From NCBI GenBank assembly GCA_007136565.1, contig SLGS01000110.1, forward strand, positions 1 to 16,960: a DNA stretch of 16,960 nt, read 5' to 3'. This document shows positions 15,330 to 16,960 of this stretch, in pieces (the first letter of the stretch is position 1; every line of letters starts with the position of its first letter). A program made the position numbers and the translations under genes. The notes under the pieces were generated by a model. It searched no databases. It was not told where the DNA came from and saw only the letters and a program-made list of their open reading frames with translations. Origin of the DNA: Clostridia bacterium. Lineage in GTDB: Bacteria; Bacillota; Sulfobacillia; SLMV01.

Positions 15330-15358
15330 ACTCTACGATGGCGGGGTGCCGCTGTCAA
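15330..15358 (-). promoter_or_regulatory. Sigma-70 promoter for hppA
   Basis: On the minus strand a perfect TTGACA (15358-15353) is followed after exactly 17 bases by TAGAGT (15335-15330), a four-of-six -10 box. It begins 5 bases beyond the acetyltransferase stop, so hppA can be expressed apart from that gene. Confidence 0.65.
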
Positions 15359-15362
15359 CGGG

Positions 15363-16571
15363 CTAGAAGTGCTCCGGCATGTAGGTCTTCATCGGCGGCA
15401 AGAGGGTTCCCAAGAACTCTCGAGTTCCCCGGTGATCGTCCAGCAAGCCGAGCCGATGCAAGTCGTCCGCACTGCGATACCCCGTATATAGTTGAGTGTA
15501 CCCCTTGACGTCCATCTCTACGTCGGGCGAGGACTCCGTCGGTTGCGTCAGGATCCTACCACCGTGGACTTCTATGGCCACCGAACCCGAGTTCGCGGGC
15601 ATGAAATTATCGGACACGCTCAATATCATCGAACCCTTCAAGTCGGCCGGGACATCCAGGCGCTCCAACGATTTCCGCACGTCCGACACTCGAACCATGA
15701 TGCCCGCCCTCCTCTCCACCTTACCCTCGGGGATCCAGTCGAACAGTGGGTCCGACATGGAGATGGCGAAGTGGAATCGATTTATCTGGGAATCGTGGTT
15801 GGCGAGGAAAGAGAGTATTTCCCGGTAGGCCGTCATGTCAACGTAGGAAATGTCGGTGACGGTGAGATCCCTATCCCAATCATCTCGGTCCTGCACCGTG
15901 TAGGCGACATGCCCGATGACTCGATCTCCGGCATCGCGGGCGAGATAGACGTAAGGATTGCGCTTCCACCCACAAAAGACCTGGGTCCGCCATCCCTCCA
16001 GGTCCCTCAACACACTCAGGTTATAGGTGCTTCCCCAGTCGCGGTGAGCTTCATCCAGCTCGTCGACATCGTCCAATTTCGCCGGCTCGAACCGGGCCGT
16101 CGATTTGAAACCGCGCAGCGATTTCTTGAGATTCTCCGTCGTCAGAGTGACCCTGGACGACTCTGCACATGTCGCCCATCCGTATCGCGAGTAGAATTCT
16201 CTGGAAAAGGGCCACAGGGCACTCACATACATGTTCCGCTCTTCCAGGATAGCCAGAAAATTCGAAAGCATATCGGCGACGTAACCCCTGCGGCGAAACT
16301 CGGGAGGGGTGCTGACCTCGGAAATCCCCCCCACATCGACTACCGACCCGCGCGAACGAAAGCGCAAAGGCAGCAACGCACAGGTGGATGCCATCCGGCC
16401 GTCGACGAAATATCCGTAATGCTCCATGGTCTCGGGTTCCGGGCGGCGTCGGCATCTTATCTCAGTCCACTCGGAGTAGTCCTTGTCCAGGCCGAACGCG
16501 TAATGAATAAGCCGGAGGAACTCCTCTTCCTCGTCCGCCCGAACGATGCGCAGTTCCACTTTATCTCCCAT
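15363..16571 (-). CDS. Eis-type GNAT N-acetyltransferase
   Basis: A 402-residue protein of the Eis type: two GNAT folds and a C-terminal SCP2-like domain. The acetyl-CoA motif is VSTPPEFRRRGYVADML (86-102), with the R/G-rich loop RRRG. FYSRYGW (126-132) matches the conserved Tyr region that donates a proton in Mycobacterium Eis. The chain ends in Phe402; in Eis the C-terminal Phe carboxylate acts as the base, and that enzyme is also 402 residues. Eis proteins acetylate amines, including aminoglycosides and protein lysines, so either is possible here. The ATG at 16571 has GAGGGGAG 6 bases upstream and the promoter lies close by. hppA is next in the same direction but has its own promoter. The native substrate is unknown. 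Confidence 0.92.
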   Translation of the reverse strand: MGDKVELRIVRADEEEEFLRLIHYAFGLDKDYSEWTEIRCRRRPEPETMEHYGYFVDGRMASTCALLPLRFRSRGSVVDVGGISEVSTPPEFRRRGYVADMLSNFLAILEERNMYVSALWPFSREFYSRYGWATCAESSRVTLTTENLKKSLRGFKSTARFEPAKLDDVDELDEAHRDWGSTYNLSVLRDLEGWRTQVFCGWKRNPYVYLARDAGDRVIGHVAYTVQDRDDWDRDLTVTDISYVDMTAYREILSFLANHDSQINRFHFAISMSDPLFDWIPEGKVERRAGIMVRVSDVRKSLERLDVPADLKGSMILSVSDNFMPANSGSVAIEVHGGRILTQPTESSPDVEMDVKGYTQLYTGYRSADDLHRLGLLDDHRGTREFLGTLLPPMKTYMPEHF

Positions 16572-16600
16572 TTCAAACTCCCCTCGTCCGCTACGACGTT

Positions 16601-16629
16601 ATCTTACCCGACGCATCTCCCGGCCACAA
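16601..16629 (-). promoter_or_regulatory. Probable promoter of the Eis-type gene
   Basis: On the minus strand TTGTGG (16629-16624) and TAAGAT (16606-16601) are 17 bases apart, with three and four consensus matches. The start would be near 16594, about 23 bases before the ATG, leaving the Shine-Dalgarno site intact. Confidence 0.45.
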
Positions 16630-16668
16630 TAATGAAGCGGCGACGGATCGAAATGAATGGAGGCTTTC

Positions 16669-16696
16669 CGAAGGAAGCATCGAATACATTCCTTCG
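16669..16696. promoter_or_regulatory. Inverted repeat CGAAGGAA / TTCCTTCG between divergent genes
   Basis: Perfect 8-base arms flank a 12-base centre in the 206-base gap between the Eis-type gene and the kinase-like gene. A further CCTTCGG lies just downstream. The position suits a shared operator; no binding protein can be named. Confidence 0.4.
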
Positions 16697-16777
16697 ATCC
16701 TCCTCTCATCCTTCGGTTCAATACGCTGAAGGTAACGGACACTCTTTGCTGAAATATCATATTGAGGTGGCAAACCA

Positions 16778-16960
16778 GTGGATATCGAGCGTTTCGCGCA
16801 GAAAAGAGACCTGGAGATCATTCGCACTCTCCCGAGCAAGAAGAACCAGGTTGTCCTGGTTCGAGAGGGTACGGAGCACCGCATCCTTAAGGCCCACTCC
16901 GATCCCCGGGGCGCGGCAGCGCAAAGGGAGCGCGAGGGACTTATCCGGAGCCGCGAGGCC
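16778..16960 (+). CDS. Kinase-like protein, N-terminal fragment
   Basis: The first 61 residues of a protein that leaves the window on the right. The start is GTG 16778, with GAGGTGG 7 bases upstream, just after an in-frame TGA. The visible part resembles the N-lobe of protein kinase or aminoglycoside-phosphotransferase folds: strands around QVVLVREGTEHRILKAH, with K38 in the place of the ATP-binding Lys, then a helix AAAQREREGL whose E51 or E53 could pair with it. The catalytic loop is not in the window, so the family cannot be fixed, and the call rests on a short stretch. Confidence 0.6.
   Translation, partial: MDIERFAQKRDLEIIRTLPSKKNQVVLVREGTEHRILKAHSDPRGAAAQREREGLIRSREA

Noticed and set aside
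16755..16760. TATCAT as a -10 box for the kinase-like gene
   Set aside because: Transcription would start within the GAGGTGG ribosome site, and no -35 box is seen at 16-18 bases.

Overview
The window looks like a stretch of chromosome from a bacterium of moderate-to-high GC content (roughly 57% by eye). Shine-Dalgarno sequences are strong and TTG and GTG starts are frequent. Together with the families present (family-5 peptide-type binding lipoprotein, DUF402, DUF362, potassium-dependent membrane pyrophosphatase, Eis-like acetyltransferase) this suggests a Gram-positive-like or deep-branching bacterium, for example a Bacillota relative. The species cannot be named from the sequence. I see no tRNA, rRNA, CRISPR array, insertion sequence or phage gene.

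Left block (1-5123, all on the minus strand). In transcription order: a lipoprotein substrate-binding protein for an ABC transporter; a hairpin; a possible 40-residue small protein; an isochorismatase-like hydrolase whose usual catalytic Cys is Gly; a phosphotriesterase-family metallohydrolase; a GntR/FCD regulator; and an NAD-dependent epimerase/dehydratase running off the window. The two hydrolases and the regulator are only 14-30 bases apart and are probably one operon. My reading is a small uptake-and-breakdown cluster for an unknown amide, lactone, ester or enol-ether compound, controlled by its own GntR protein.

Middle block (5359-9880). On the plus strand lie a zinc/cadmium-type P1B ATPase and, 13 bases on, a DUF402 (FomD-like) protein. 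A minus-strand DUF362 gene overlaps the DUF402 gene tail to tail by 75 bases. Diverging from DUF362, from a good sigma-70 promoter, is a two-gene unit: a membrane-anchored rhodanese and a three-helix membrane protein.

Right block (9888-16960). A minus-strand dihydroorotase/allantoinase-type amidohydrolase lies back to back with a plus-strand ClC chloride-transport protein that lacks the gating glutamate. About 400 bases without a convincing gene follow. Then, on the minus strand, come a potassium-dependent membrane pyrophosphatase (hppA) with its own promoter and a structured leader of about 240 bases, and an Eis-type GNAT acetyltransferase. The last 183 bases on the plus strand are the N-terminus of a kinase-like protein.

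The points most worth following are the hydrolase cluster with the Cys-less isochorismatase fold, the ClC protein with Ala at the gating position, and the structured hppA leader.
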